Assembly: GCA_030248195.1 (NCBI GenBank)
Contig: JASAND010000871.1
Span: forward strand, 1-64,000
From: Trissonchulus latispiculum
Lineage: Eukaryota; Nematoda; Enoplea; Enoplida; Ironidae
Reading direction: 5' to 3'
Length of the DNA stretch: 64,000 nt
Shown: positions 37,338 through 47,935 of the stretch, in pieces
Numbering within the stretch: position 1 is the stretch's first letter
How the letters are laid out: the number at the start of each line of letters is the position of its first letter
Made by a program: the position numbers and the translations under genes
The notes under the pieces: model-generated
Databases searched by the model: none
What the model was told of the DNA's origin: nothing
Seen by the model: the letters and a program-made list of their open reading frames with translations, nothing else

Positions 37338-37707
37338 CTAGTGATCCCCCTGGCCCCCCTGCATTGGGACGGGGCCAGGGGGGTCGTTTTCGATATTAGG
37401 TATATTCGCCAAAGTACTGTCGTCGTCGTTGTCGTCGTCGTTCGGCCGTCTCACCAAATTCGCTTGTGGGTAGATCGTTAGCATTTCCATTCCGTAGCCC
37501 GCCAATATCCTCCTTCCCTCATTTGAAAAGATGGCATTCGGACTGTATCCCTCCAGTACAAGATGGAAGAGAAAAGCGTAGACCGCTTCTCTGATGAAAA
37601 CGCCTTGGCTGGGCCGATGCCCTCGTCCTATCGTTCGGTGCAGGTCGCTTCGGTGTCGTCGCACCCTGTTCTGGTAGAAAGAATGTAGCCTGCCTAAAAT
37701 AAACAAG
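37338..37707 (-). other. Candidate terminal exon, array unit 1
   Basis: On the minus strand CTTGTTTATTTTAG looks like a 3' splice site. It is followed by an open frame of about 120 codons with no upstream ATG, ending at TAG, then two AATAAA signals within ~70 bases (37295-37325 region). The product would have a basic N-part (VRRHRSDLHRTIGRGHRPSQ), a hydrophobic AVYAFLFHL stretch, an acidic DDDNDDD tract coded by GTCGTC repeats, and a Pro/Gly-rich tail. I do not recognise the family. It could be a last exon of a minus-strand gene whose other exons lie rightward, or a transposon-borne frame. Confidence 0.4.
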
Positions 37708-37719
37708 TATATATATATA
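37708..37719. repeat. (TA)6, end of array unit 1
   Basis: First of five TA tracts that close the array units. Lengths are 6, 14 (38858-38885), 17 (39920-39953), 24 (40988-41035) and 5 (43910-43919) repeats. Confidence 0.9.
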
Positions 37720-38318
37720 ATTCCTAATTTTTCAAGTATGTTTAAAATTTAATTTTTGTCTTAACTAAGACGGGATGATAATGTCACTAATGTTGAGTCA
37801 AAGAAATATTTGAAATTTCTCTTAGTTCTATGCCTCGGCTTCAGCGAAAACTGAAACGTGCCTCGATCACATGAAAAGGGGAAGCGGGGAGTTTGTGTCA
37901 CCTTCAGTGGAAGCTGAAGCTATGTCGTTTCCAGTTTAGGATCTAAACTTAGTCTATGGACTTTCAGCTTCAGTTTCAGTGCCAATAATTGTACATTCAT
38001 TTCACGTTTAGTTTGAAATTCTTAATTATTATCAGTCTCATCCTACATATTTCGCCTTCAGGTCTAAATTTGTTTAGTTTCAGTTCAAACTAGATCTTTA
38101 GTTTCAATTTCACAGTCACTAGTTTGAAAAAGATAATATGAATGGCAACACTGAATGGCAACCACAAATTCCAGCTTTTGCAAAATTTAAACTCCTGCAA
38201 AAAATTAGTTCAAGTCCAAAGTTCCAAATCCTAAGAGTTGGAACCGGTTCTAGTGGAGCCGGTTCTCAAATCCTACCGGTTCCGGTTCTAAAATCTATGT
38301 TTCAGAGAAAAATATTCG

Positions 38319-38390
38319 CTAACGGCCCACCCCCGCAATTAGACCCTAGTGACCCCCCCCGCAAATCAGTACCTAGTCGAAACGGGGTTC
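38319..38390. mobile_element. Fragment of Mutator-like foldback in array unit 2
   Basis: CTAACGGCCCACCCCC, GCAATTAGACCCTAGTGACC and GCAAATCAGTACCTAGTCGA match the subterminal part of the foldback copies at 49430-49500 and 57365-57560. It replaces part of the GGTTCC block and is absent from the other four units. No terminal repeat is included. Confidence 0.75.
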
Positions 38391-38473
38391 CAACCGGTTC
38401 TATGTGGAGCCGGTCCCAAAACTCTACAAGAAACAACTCTGCTCTTGTTACAACTATTTTATTACAACAATTA

Positions 38474-38848
38474 GGACCCCAAACTAGTGATCCCCTGGCC
38501 CCCCTGCATTGGGGCGGGGCCAGGGGGGGGTCGTTTTCGATATTAGGTATATTCGCCAAAGTACTGTCGTCGTCGTTGTCGTCGTCGTTCGGCCGTCTCA
38601 CCGAATTCGCTTGTGGGTAGATCGTTAGCATTTCCACTCCGTAGCCCGCCAATATCCTCCTTCCCTCATTTGAAAAGATGGAAATTCGGACTGGATCCCT
38701 CCTGTACAAGATGGAAGAGAAAAGCGTAGACCGCTTCTCTGATGAAAACGCCTTGGCTGGGCCGATGCCCTCGTCCTATCGTTCGGTGTGCAGGTCGCTT
38801 CGGTGTCGTCGCAGCCTGTTCTGGTAGAAAGAATGTAGCCTGCCTAAA
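38474..38848 (-). pseudogene. Terminal-exon-like copy, array unit 2 (frameshifted)
   Basis: Same sequence as unit 1, but broken near 38683 by an indel in the YSPNAIFSNE region and again by a longer G run near 38525. Middle residues (GYGVEMLTIYPQANSVRRPN) are kept. The acceptor-like site is also kept. Confidence 0.45.
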
Positions 38849-38857
38849 ATAAACAAG

Positions 38858-38888
<31 letters not shown>

Positions 38889-39537
38889 CCTAATCTTTCA
38901 AGTATGTTTAAGATTTAATTTTTGTCTTAACTCAGACGGCATGATAATGTCACTAATCTTGAGTCAAAGAAATATTTGAAATTTCTCTTAGTTCTATGCC
39001 TCAGCTTCAGCGAAAACTGAAACGTGCCTCGATCACATGAAAAGGGGAAGCGGGGAGTTTGTGTCACCTTCAGTGGAAGCTGAAGCTATGTCGTTTCCAG
39101 TTTAGGATCTAAATTTATTCTATGGACTTTCAGCTTCAGTTTCAGTGCCAATAATTGTACATTCATTTCACGTTTAGTTTGAAATTCTTAATTATTATCA
39201 GTCTCATCCTACATATTTCGCCTTCAGGTCTAAATTTGTTTAGTTTCAGTTCAAACTAGATCTTTAGTTTCAATTTCACAGTCACTAGTTTGAAAAAGAT
39301 AATATGAATGGCAACACTGAATGGCAACCACAAATTCCAGCTTTTGCAAAATTTAAACTCATGCAAAAAATTAGTTCAAGTCCATTTCTAAGAGTGGAAC
39401 CGGCCGGTTCCAAATCCTACCGGTTCCGGTTCTAAAATTCTTTCCGGTTCGGCTCCGGTTCCAACCGGTTCTAGTGGAGCCGGTCCCAAATCTACAAGAA
39501 ACAACTCTGCTTTATTACAACTATTTTATTACAACAA

Positions 39538-39918
39538 TTAGGACCCCAAACTAGTGATCCCCTGGCCCCCCTGCATTGGGGCGGGGCCAGGGGGGTCGTT
39601 TTCGATATTAGGTATAGTCGCCAAAGTACTGTCGTCGTCGTTGTCGTCGTCGTTCGGCCGCCTCACCAAATTCGCTTGTGGGTAGATCGTTAGCATTTCC
39701 ACTCCGTAGCCCGCCAATATCCTCCTTCCCTCATTTGAAAAGATGGCATTCGGACTGTAGCCCTCCTGTATAAGATGGAAAAGAAAAGCGTAGACCGCTT
39801 CTCTGATGAAAACGCCTTGGCTGGGCCGATGCCCTCGTCCTATCGTTCGGTACAGGTCGCTTCGGTGTCGTCGCAAACTGTTCTGGTAGAAAGAATGTAG
39901 TCTGCCTAAAATAAACAA
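39538..39918 (-). other. Candidate terminal exon, array unit 3 (open)
   Basis: This frame stays open for about 126 codons. Amino-acid changes against unit 1 include RVRR to SLRR, DLHRT to DLYRT, VLEGY to IQEGY, GMEML to GVEML and LANIP to LATIP. A one-base shorter G run near 39560 shifts the tail, so it ends GITSLGS rather than GDH. The several replacement changes argue against strong purifying selection. Confidence 0.4.
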
Positions 39919-39956
<38 letters not shown>

Positions 39957-40619
39957 CCTAATTTTTCAAGTATGTTTAAAATTTAATTTTTGTCTTAACT
40001 AAGACGGGATGATAATGTCACTAATGTTGAGTCAAAGAAATATTTGAAATTTCTCTTAGTTCTATGCCTCGGCTTCAGCGAAAACTGAAACGTGCCTCGA
40101 TCACATGAAAAGGGGAAGCGGGGAGTTTGTGTCACCTTCAGTGGAAGCTGAAGCTATGTCGTTTCCAGTTTAGGATCTAAATTTATTCTATGGACTTTCA
40201 GCTTCAGTTTCAGTGCCAATAATTGTACATTCATTTCACGTTTAGTTTGAAATTCTTAATTATTATCAGTCTCATCCTACATATTTCGCCTTCAGGTCTA
40301 AATTTGTTTAGTTTCAGTTCAAACTAGATCTTTAGTTTCAATTTCACAGTCACTAGTTTGAAAAAGATAATATGAATGGCAACACTGAATGGCAACCACA
40401 AATTCCAGCTTTTGCAAAATTTAAACTCATGCAAAAAATTAGTTCAAGTCCATTTCTAAGAGTGGAACCGGCCGGTTCCAAATCCTACCGGTTCCGGTTC
40501 TAAAATTCCTTCCGGTTCGGTTCCGGTTCCAACCGGTTCTAGTGGAGCCGGTCCCAACTCTACAAGAAACAACTCTGCTTTATTACAACTATTTTATTAC
40601 AACAATTAGGACCACAAAC

Positions 40620-40986
40620 TAGTGATCCCCCTGGCCCCCCTGCATTGGGGCGGGGCCAGGGGGGTCGTTTTCGATATTAGGTATATTCGCCAAAGTACTG
40701 TCGTCGTCGTTGTCGTCGTCGTTCGGCCGTCTCACCAAATTCGCTTGTGGGTAGATCGTTAGCATTTCCACTCCGTAGCCCGCCAATATCCTCCTTCCCT
40801 CATTTGAAAAGATGGCATTCGGAGCGTATCCCTCCTGTATAGATGGAAGAGAAAAGCGTAAACCGCTTCTCTGATGAAAACGCCTTGGCTGGGCCGATGC
40901 CCTCGTCCTATCGTTCGGTGCAGGTCGCTTCGGTGTCGTCGCACCCTGTTCTGGTAGAAAGAATGTAGCCTGCCTAAAATAAACAA
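40620..40986 (-). pseudogene. Terminal-exon-like copy, array unit 4 (frameshifted)
   Basis: The first ~49 codons match unit 1, then one base is missing (CTGTATAGATGG where unit 3 has CTGTATAAGATGG), throwing the rest out of frame. Confidence 0.45.
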
Positions 40987-41038
<52 letters not shown>

Positions 41039-41700
41039 CCTAATTTTTCAAGTATGTTTAAAATTTAATTTTTGTCTTAACTCAGACGGGATGATAATGT
41101 CACTAATGTTGAGTCAAAGAAATATTTGAAATTTCTCTTAGTTCTATGCCTCAGCTTCAGCGAAAACTGAAACGTGCCTCTATCACATGAAAAGGGGAAG
41201 CGGGGAGTTTGTGTCACCTTCAGTGGAAGCTGAAGCTATGTCGTTTCCAGTTTAGGATCTAAATTTATTCTATGGACTTTCAGCTTCAGTTTCAGTGCCA
41301 ATAATTGTACATTCATTTCACGTTTAGTTTGAAATTCTTAATTATTATCAGTCTCATCCTACATATTTCGCCTTCAGGTCTAAATTTGTTTAGTTTCAGT
41401 TCAAACTAGATCTTTAGTTTCAATTTCACAGTCACTAGTTTGAAAAAGATAATATGAATGGCAACACTGAATGGCAACCACAAATTCCAGCTTTTGCAAA
41501 ATTTAAACTCCTGCAAAAAATTAGTTCAAGTCCATTTTTAAGAGTGGAACCGGCCGGTTCCAAATCCTACCGGTTCCGGTTCTAAATTTCCTTCCGGTTC
41601 GGTTCCGGTTCCGGTTCCGGTTCCAACCGGTTCTAGTGGAGCCGGTCCCAACTCTACAAGAAACAACTCTGCTTTATTACAACTATTTTATTACAACAAT

Positions 41701-41988
41701 TAGGACCCCAAACTAGTGATCTCCCTGGCCCCCCTGCATTGGGGCGGGGCCAGGGGGGTCGTTTTCGATATTAGGTATATTCGCCAAAGTACTGTCGTCG
41801 TCGTTGTCGTCGTCGTTCGGCCGTCTCACCAAATTTGCTTGTGGGTAGATCGTTAGCATTTCCACTCCGTAGCCCGCCAATATCCTCCTTCCCTCATTTG
41901 AAAAGATGGCATTCGGACTGTATCCCTCCTGTACAAGATGGAAGAGAAAAGCGTAGACCGCTTCTCTGATGAAAACGCCTTGGCTGGG
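41701..41988 (-). pseudogene. Terminal-exon-like copy, array unit 5 (split)
   Basis: From the PSQGVFIREAVYAF segment to the GGQGDH stop this copy is open. Its first ~30 codons and the acceptor-like site are displaced to 43823-43905 by the 1.8-kb insertion, so it cannot be used as it stands. Confidence 0.5.
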
Positions 41989-42329
41989 CTTGGGCTGAGT
42001 CTAGAAGGGCTGAGGCTAGAAGTCGTTCATGCAGTTAGTTAGGTAGTATAATTGATAGCTAGTTAGAATCTAGGGTAGTACCATTATTTCCTAGTAAATT
42101 CTGTCCTTTAGGTAGCGTTGAGTAGTGCAGTTCCCATTCCTGGCCGAATGTCCGGCCAGGGCTAACCTCATTTGCATATTTGGCCGCAAGTCACCAAATC
42201 GGCCGGAAAAGTGTTCAATCTTGTCCATTAGCACACCAAAAGCCATAAAAACGTCCAAATCGTGTCTAAAGCAAAGAACAGTTAATAACACGCATACACA
42301 ACACGTTTTGGGTGTCAAAACCCACACTT

Positions 42330-42565
42330 GGAAGTCAATAGTTCGGATAATAGTTGCTGGGGTTCAAGTCCCCACCACCGCTGTTTCTAATGGGTTTTAA
42401 CCCATTTGATTCAGGTTGCCGTCCTGCTGCTGAATCCTGCTCGCCTGTTGTGGGAAGAAGCCACTCAGCGCCCGGTTCGGATTCGGCTTGATATCAGAAG
42501 GCAGAGTATTGTCAGATCCAGAAGATCCGTTCAGGACCTCTCGTAAGAACCTCGTGTCAGGACAG
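42330..42565 (+). repeat. Possible tRNA-derived SINE fragment
   Basis: GGTTCAAGTCC at 42361-42371 is a perfect pol III B box within a GGGGTTCAAGTCCCC stem. A clear A box is missing. A GC-richer tRNA-unrelated stretch follows to about 42565. Confidence 0.35.
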
Positions 42566-43059
42566 TCACATTGCTTTATTTATGTTTTCTTCCCTAAGAT
42601 GAATACTCAATACTTAATTTATATATTCAAATACACTGCTTGTTTGTAAAAATGTGAAATGCTTCTGCAAACAAACAACGTATATTAATTTTTGATTTCG
42701 AAGTATATATTTTAGTTTTGTTCGATCGAACAGACAACATTTTGTTTCCGTTTTTACCGATGCGTTCTGAATAAAGTTTGAAATAGAAGGTTCATGGAAA
42801 AGTTCTAAGCTTTTAATTAAAGCAGACACTAATCCAAATTTTAATTGTTGGCTTAGCATTTCGTGCTCGATACGAGTTAAACGAAAATAAAGCTTTAATG
42901 CAAAGTGTAAGTTACAGATTTCGAACAAGCGAAAAGCTGATAATTGTAAAACTAACTCCATATAATTGTTTTTCCACGCAACGATAAGCTATGCACAACC
43001 TCTTTCTCAAGAAGCGCAAAGAAAATATAAGCGTTTCAAGAAAATAAGAATTTTTCGTC

Positions 43060-43148
43060 CCGCGGGATCCCGCGGGACGAACTTTGTCGTCCCATCCCGT
43101 CCCGTCCCGCGGGATCCCGCGGGATCCCGCGGCCCGCGTCCATCTCTG
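43060..43148. mobile_element. Solo hAT-type end with CGGGATCC array
   Basis: On the minus strand, 43148 starts CAGAGATGGACGCGGGCC, fitting YAGNGNTG, and runs into repeated GCGGGATCCC and CGGGACGG units. No partner end was found on the left. Confidence 0.55.
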
Positions 43149-43486
43149 GGGTCGCCTAACCCACCGGTGTGCTTAACCCACAAATAAATACCTAATAATT
43201 AATAAATAAATAATTATTTAACTCACTTCGTGTATAGTCGTCCATAATGCACTTCGATCGTAATCGTTCGTCGCTCGTTATTCGGTAAAAATAATATAAA
43301 AATGTAGTGCCTCGCTTCGCTTCGCTTTAACTTCGCTTTAAATGATGTAGTAGTCGTAACAGATGTGGCGTGATGAGGTGATCGGAAATTCTTATAAAAT
43401 AATGTTGAAGTTGTATTGGATAAGTAGTGGATGAGTTCGTTACAGCTCGCAAATTTAAGTATAAATTTTTTGCGGTTTGACACAAT

Positions 43487-43815
43487 CTGCGGGTCTTTCC
43501 CATTTTACCCCCCCCAGTGCTAAAATTTTTAAAATTTGACCAATCGAGCTGAAATTTGGTATGGGTATGCTTTCGACCATGCTGAGTTCAAATATCGCAA
43601 AATTTTTCGATTTCGCGAAATTCGATTTTTTTCGATTCGCAAGGGGGGACCAAGGGAAACCGAAAAATTTTTTGTCACCGATTTTGCTGAAAACTTGTGT
43701 ATGGGGGTTTTCGGGGTCGGAGAACACGAATCTGAAGTCCGTTTTTCGATTCAGCTTTTCGTTAGCTCACTACAAGCTTACATCTTAAGCTTACAACCTT
43801 AGCTTTTACTGAGCT
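43487..43815. repeat. Left half of GGGTCTTTCCC foldback
   Basis: GGGTCTTTCCCATTTTACCC at the start, then the shared GGGGGGACCAAGGGAAACCG, TTGCTGAAAAC and ACGAATCTGAAGTCCG segments in the same order as 22408-22735. The second arm is missing. Confidence 0.75.
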
Positions 43816-43949
43816 ATCCGGGGCTCGTCCTATCGTTCGGTGCAGGTCGCTTCGGTGTCGTCGCAGCCTGTTCTGGTAGAAAGAATGTAGTCTGCCTAAA
43901 ATAAACAAGTATATATATACGTTATTTTGGGTCTATGTATACTTACATA

Positions 43950-44187
43950 TTAAACTTGACGGGGCCCCAATTTGTGTATGGGATTTAAGCTTGTATGATT
44001 TACACATTTGTGTACAAAATATACAAGCACGAGCCCGATCCCCCGTTTGGACCCCGTACATGTATAGGGGCGGGGTGAGGGGGTCTGATTTATGGGGGAG
44101 GGTCAGCCGATAGCGCGCATCGGATGTAGCGAGCTCAAAATACATAGAGTATGCCAGCTGTCATACTCTTATGTATTATGTACTCTT
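43950..44187. mobile_element. Mutator-like foldback, copy a (mainly right arm)
   Basis: The right arm contains GGGGGTCTGATTTATGG, GGTCAGCCGATAGCG and the nested hairpin ATACATAGAGTATG...CATACTCTTATGTAT, ending in TATGTACTCTT at 44187. The left part (GGGGCCCCAATTTGTG) is partial. Confidence 0.7.
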
Positions 44188-47100
44188 TGTAAAATCTAAA
44201 TATCTTAAAATCTTATCAGCTGGAACAATTTTAACACTAAAGTTTTTGCGTAAAATCGTTTCAACTTCTGCTTAAAATATGTTTTGCTAAAATCTAATTA
44301 AAGTGACAGAGGCTATCACACGCCGAGCGGCAGCCTTAAAGTCAGCGCTGTTCAATGATAATAAACTGAAGTTCTTATGAACTACTGCTGTACTACTTCA
44401 AATCTTATTATTTGCTTTTCAAGAATTCCTGTTTCATGGGCTTATATTCACAGGGCTTAATAATAATCGAAATACAGTGAATGCTGTCTGTAATACGGCA
44501 CAATTTTGGTTACTTGCTTTTAGCAACGAACCTTACTCTCTTTTTCACAGTAAGCCTCCATTAGTTACATAACTTTACGTAACAAATTAACAGGCGGAAG
44601 TTGACTAAACACTGATGATTGGCAAATACTAAATTTTTATCTATCATTGTTACTTGTTTTATGATTACGTTAATACATCAGATACTCTTTTAGTTGTTCA
44701 AAAAATAATGGTGACTAGATCTTAGAAAAGTTCTTAAATATTGACCTGGATTGTCACAGTCACACTAAACAGATTTTAATCATAGTACGGAGCATGTTTA
44801 AAATCTAATTAAGTTTCAAAAGGTAATAAGATTTTAAACAGATTCTAAATATATTTAAGTTGGTGCAATGCTTAGACAACTTAAATAAATTTAACATCTG
44901 TTTAAAATTTAGCTTAGATTTTAAGCACATTCGGTGCAATTGCCTGTTTGAATAAAAGCTTGGATGAATTGTTTAATGATTAACTTTCTTTCATCCCACT
45001 GATTGAATGCCCTGTAATGTTTAAATTGCACCTATTTATAAAATCAAGAATATCTATATAAGTAAAGCTATACAACGAAATGCTAGTATTGAAATAAACA
45101 GGAACTTAATTGAAACGTTAGCTTATTCCGTGATCATAAATTAGCAAGTCTAGAACATCTGATTTTCCTGAACAAACAAGAATGACTGAAGTATGATAAG
45201 AACACCATAGAATAACTACAATGGCGGATACAATCTCAAGGCAAACATGCTATGTTATTTATATTCTTGGTAACAATAGTTAAAATACTTTTATTATGGA
45301 AGCTGCTACCTGCTCCTTTATCAAATGTGGTTAATCACTTTATTTCAGTAATCCACGGCTATAACCAAACGAATGCTTCCCCATTGGGGATGAGCCAGAA
45401 ACATTGTAGAAACCGGTTTCCTTTTGGAGGTGAGACCCAAATGCTACTTATATTTCTCAAATGGAGGGAGAAGGTGTTTATTTCGTTGTAGCAAAGCAGT
45501 GACCGACATCTAAAGCCACGAAACTCCTTAGCCACGCGTCCAAATGCTAGAGATAAGACTGAAAACTCATTCGGGTATTGCATTATTTTCCAACCCTGTT
45601 CAAAGTCAGTGTGCCAGTCTTGTCCAAAACTAAAAAGCTAACTTTGTTTTAAGAGCTACAAGAGCTACGTCGCAATCAATCCCCATTCAAAACTTCCTGA
45701 TTCCACCAACCGTTCCGGTGAGACGGGGTAATTTGTGTGTGATTGAACAATGCAAGGATAGTTATCCTGCAACTGCACCCTGACTACCAAATCATTATTG
45801 GCTTTATATTCACTGCTTCCTAAAGGCAAGATTTGGAATTTCGCCCGCTAGAACAAGGCTGGCTAATTTGCATAAAATGTTGTATCTAACTATCAGCAAT
45901 GTTTATGTGAACAAAATGTTTAAAGTTACTTGATTTCATATCGCAACATTCGCATTATTCGAGACTTGGTGCCTCTTGAATTTTTGTGACATTTCAAATT
46001 GACATGAGCTTCTGTGTATACATGATATTCTTTTACAATTCTGCCATTTTAGTGAATGTTTTGTTGTGACATGACACTCTGAATCTAACTGTGACACTCT
46101 TCATGGTTACCTTTTCAGTTTCTAGTTTACTTTGGAATGTTTCAAACTTTTAAAAAATTTTAGTTATCTGTGGCCTTTCATGCACAAATAAGCAGTGTAT
46201 TCTGTTTTTATTTTGATTTTGGATTTAAACATTTCTGTTTACAGTCGGTGTAGCATCTTTGAGCTTTTACCAATTTACTACTTTTCAAGGGTGACCGTTG
46301 AAACTGGTGCTTAAAACCGGCCTCTGAAAAACATCATCCTGGGTGTCTGGGCCACGATGTGGCGTCTGTGGTGTCGGAAGGTTAAAACAGCTCTGTCGTA
46401 GCCAGCTGCTATGTGATTTCTTTTGAAGCAAGAAGGAGCTTTCGCTGCCCTCAGAGATTTTAAGATAATTCTACTCGTTGTCAATCGAATGCTTTTCTTG
46501 AGCTTGAGTAATGAGCACTTTCAGGTATGCTCCAACTTAGCTTTTAAGTTGCAGATGCACATGCACGAGGCACAACGGAGCCGGACCGTGCAACGAGCCC
46601 CGGGGCGGCTGGACCAAGGCCAGGGCCTAGTACCTGTTTTGAGGCTAGGACCGGTCCGCGAATTTGTACAATGCACTCACATATGGAAAGTGTACGTGTG
46701 TGACGCGCACTTCAAAATGCACTCACACTACGCGCAGTTGTTAAGCATACGGCAACTTCCACTCAAGATTTTTCAGCTTTCAACTAGACTACTTGTTTCA
46801 CAACATTACAATTATATCTACATACTGTCCAGCAAAGTCCTTTATTCAATACTGCCACAGACAACACACAGTTCCGACAAGCAAATATTTACCACAATAT
46901 GTATTATCAGCAGCAGGTAAAACAACCTTGCAAAGCAAGACAAACTAAAGCAAATTCAAAGCATTTTTGTTGGACGCATTTTGTTACTGCTTAGTTCTGC
47001 GATTTGGATTGTACTACTTGGGGGGAAGAAAAAGAAAACGGAGAAATGCAAGAAACAGAGCAACGTACAACAGCAATACTTCTATCAGTTCCCAGTTTTT

Positions 47101-47594
47101 TAGTTCAGGAAAGTTGTTACAAAAGGTGCGGTCTGCACTCTGCACCTAGTTTTTTCTTCTTCCTCTCAGGGGGGTATGCCAAATATACTAATGACAAACC
47201 TTTTTCCGATTGCTCTCAGCCTTTGTCGCATACTAGTGGGTTCCTTCAAAATAATTAAAAGTTGCCATGCTTTCCGTTTTTCAGAGCGTTCACAGCAGCT
47301 TCGTAAAGTTGCTAACCTACGGCGTTTTCGTGCATGGGTGTGGTCAAACTTTTTTTGAGTTTTCTCCGGACTGCTAAGAGCCAATGTCTTGAATTTCCTT
47401 ATGAACATAAAGGAACCTTAGGACTATTGTTGGGTATGCGCAAATGCAAAATTGACAGAGCACGCGCTGGTGAAATACGACATTTACCTACCATGCATCC
47501 TTCCCCCAAATTATGGCAATTGATATTTTTCGTTTGAGACCTAATCCGCTATAGGCAACCGATTGGGCTCAAATTTTGGTCACAAATGTCTCTT
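44188..47594. other. Intergenic, nothing firmly recognised
   Basis: A 165-codon plus frame at 46423-46920 has no domain features and low-complexity parts. 44780-44950 has diffuse inverted TTTAAAATCTA / TAGATTTTAA motifs and GGTGCAAT repeats, possibly an old MITE. Confidence 0.4.
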
Positions 47595-47603
47595 AGTATT
47601 ATC

Positions 47604-47926
47604 AAGAGTACATAATACATTAGAGTATGACAAGCGTCATGCTCTATGTATTATCAGCTCGCTACATCCTCTGCACGTTAACGGCTTACCCCCCCCCCAT
47701 AAACTGTCAAAGAAATTAGCCGCTATGTTTACACGCAACAGACGCACTTTGAACCAACTGACTAGTTGTGTTTTCGTTCTAAAGCGTGCAAGCATAGCGC
47801 GCGAATTTGCTTTGATAAGGGGGGTCTGATTTATGGGGGGGTAAGCCGTTAGCGTGCAGAGGATGTAGCGAGCTGATAATACATGGAGCATGACGCTTGT
47901 CATACTCTTATGTGTTATGTACTCTT
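47604..47926. mobile_element. Mutator-like foldback, copy b, complete
   Basis: A 323-bp palindromic element with arms of over 110 bp from AAGAGTACATAA inward. It is flanked by the exact 9-bp repeat AGTATTATC (47595-47603 and 47927-47935). Each arm carries its own hairpin (AATACATTAGAGTATGAC with GTCATGCTCTATGTATT), then GCTCGCTACATCC, GTTAACGGCTTACCCC and ATAAA. Long inverted repeats and 9-bp duplications are typical of Mutator-like elements. No transposase. Confidence 0.88.
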
Positions 47927-47935
47927 AGTATTATC

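Larger units (their letters stand above)
41989..43822. other. 1.8-kb composite insertion splitting array unit 5
   Basis: It lies between TTGGCTGGGC and CTCGTCCTATCG, which are seven bases apart in intact units; CGATGCC is lost. Contents: unrecognised DNA, a tRNA-SINE-like piece around 42361, a CGGGATCC array with a hAT-type end at 43148, and the left half of a GGGTCTTTCCC foldback. No simple target duplication, so it looks assembled by rearrangement or serial insertion. Confidence 0.7.
36473..43919. repeat. Five-unit tandem array, ~1.07-1.25 kb per unit
   Basis: Head-to-tail units begin with TTCCTAATTTTTCAAGTATG at 36473, 37721, 38887, 39955 and 41037. Each contains, in plus order: a block rich in CTTCAG/TTTCAG ending CACAGTCACTA; a GGTTCC block ending GGTCCCAACTCTA (its complement fits a hAT end, TAGAGTTGGGACCGG); a GC-richer minus-strand reading frame; and a TA microsatellite. 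Unit 1 has an extra ~150-bp duplication of the GGTTCC block. Unit 2 carries a ~70-bp fragment of the Mutator-like foldback family. Unit 5 stops at 41988 and its last ~97 bp resume at 43823-43919 after a 1.8-kb insertion. Units are nearly identical, so amplification or homogenisation was recent. Confidence 0.9.

Noticed and set aside
36473..41988. CRISPR-like or centromeric satellite array
   Set aside because: Units of over 1 kb with complex content, and a eukaryotic context; regular short repeat-spacer structure is absent.
46423..46920. 165-codon open frame as a gene
   Set aside because: Long but without domain features, with no supporting splice or poly(A) signals.
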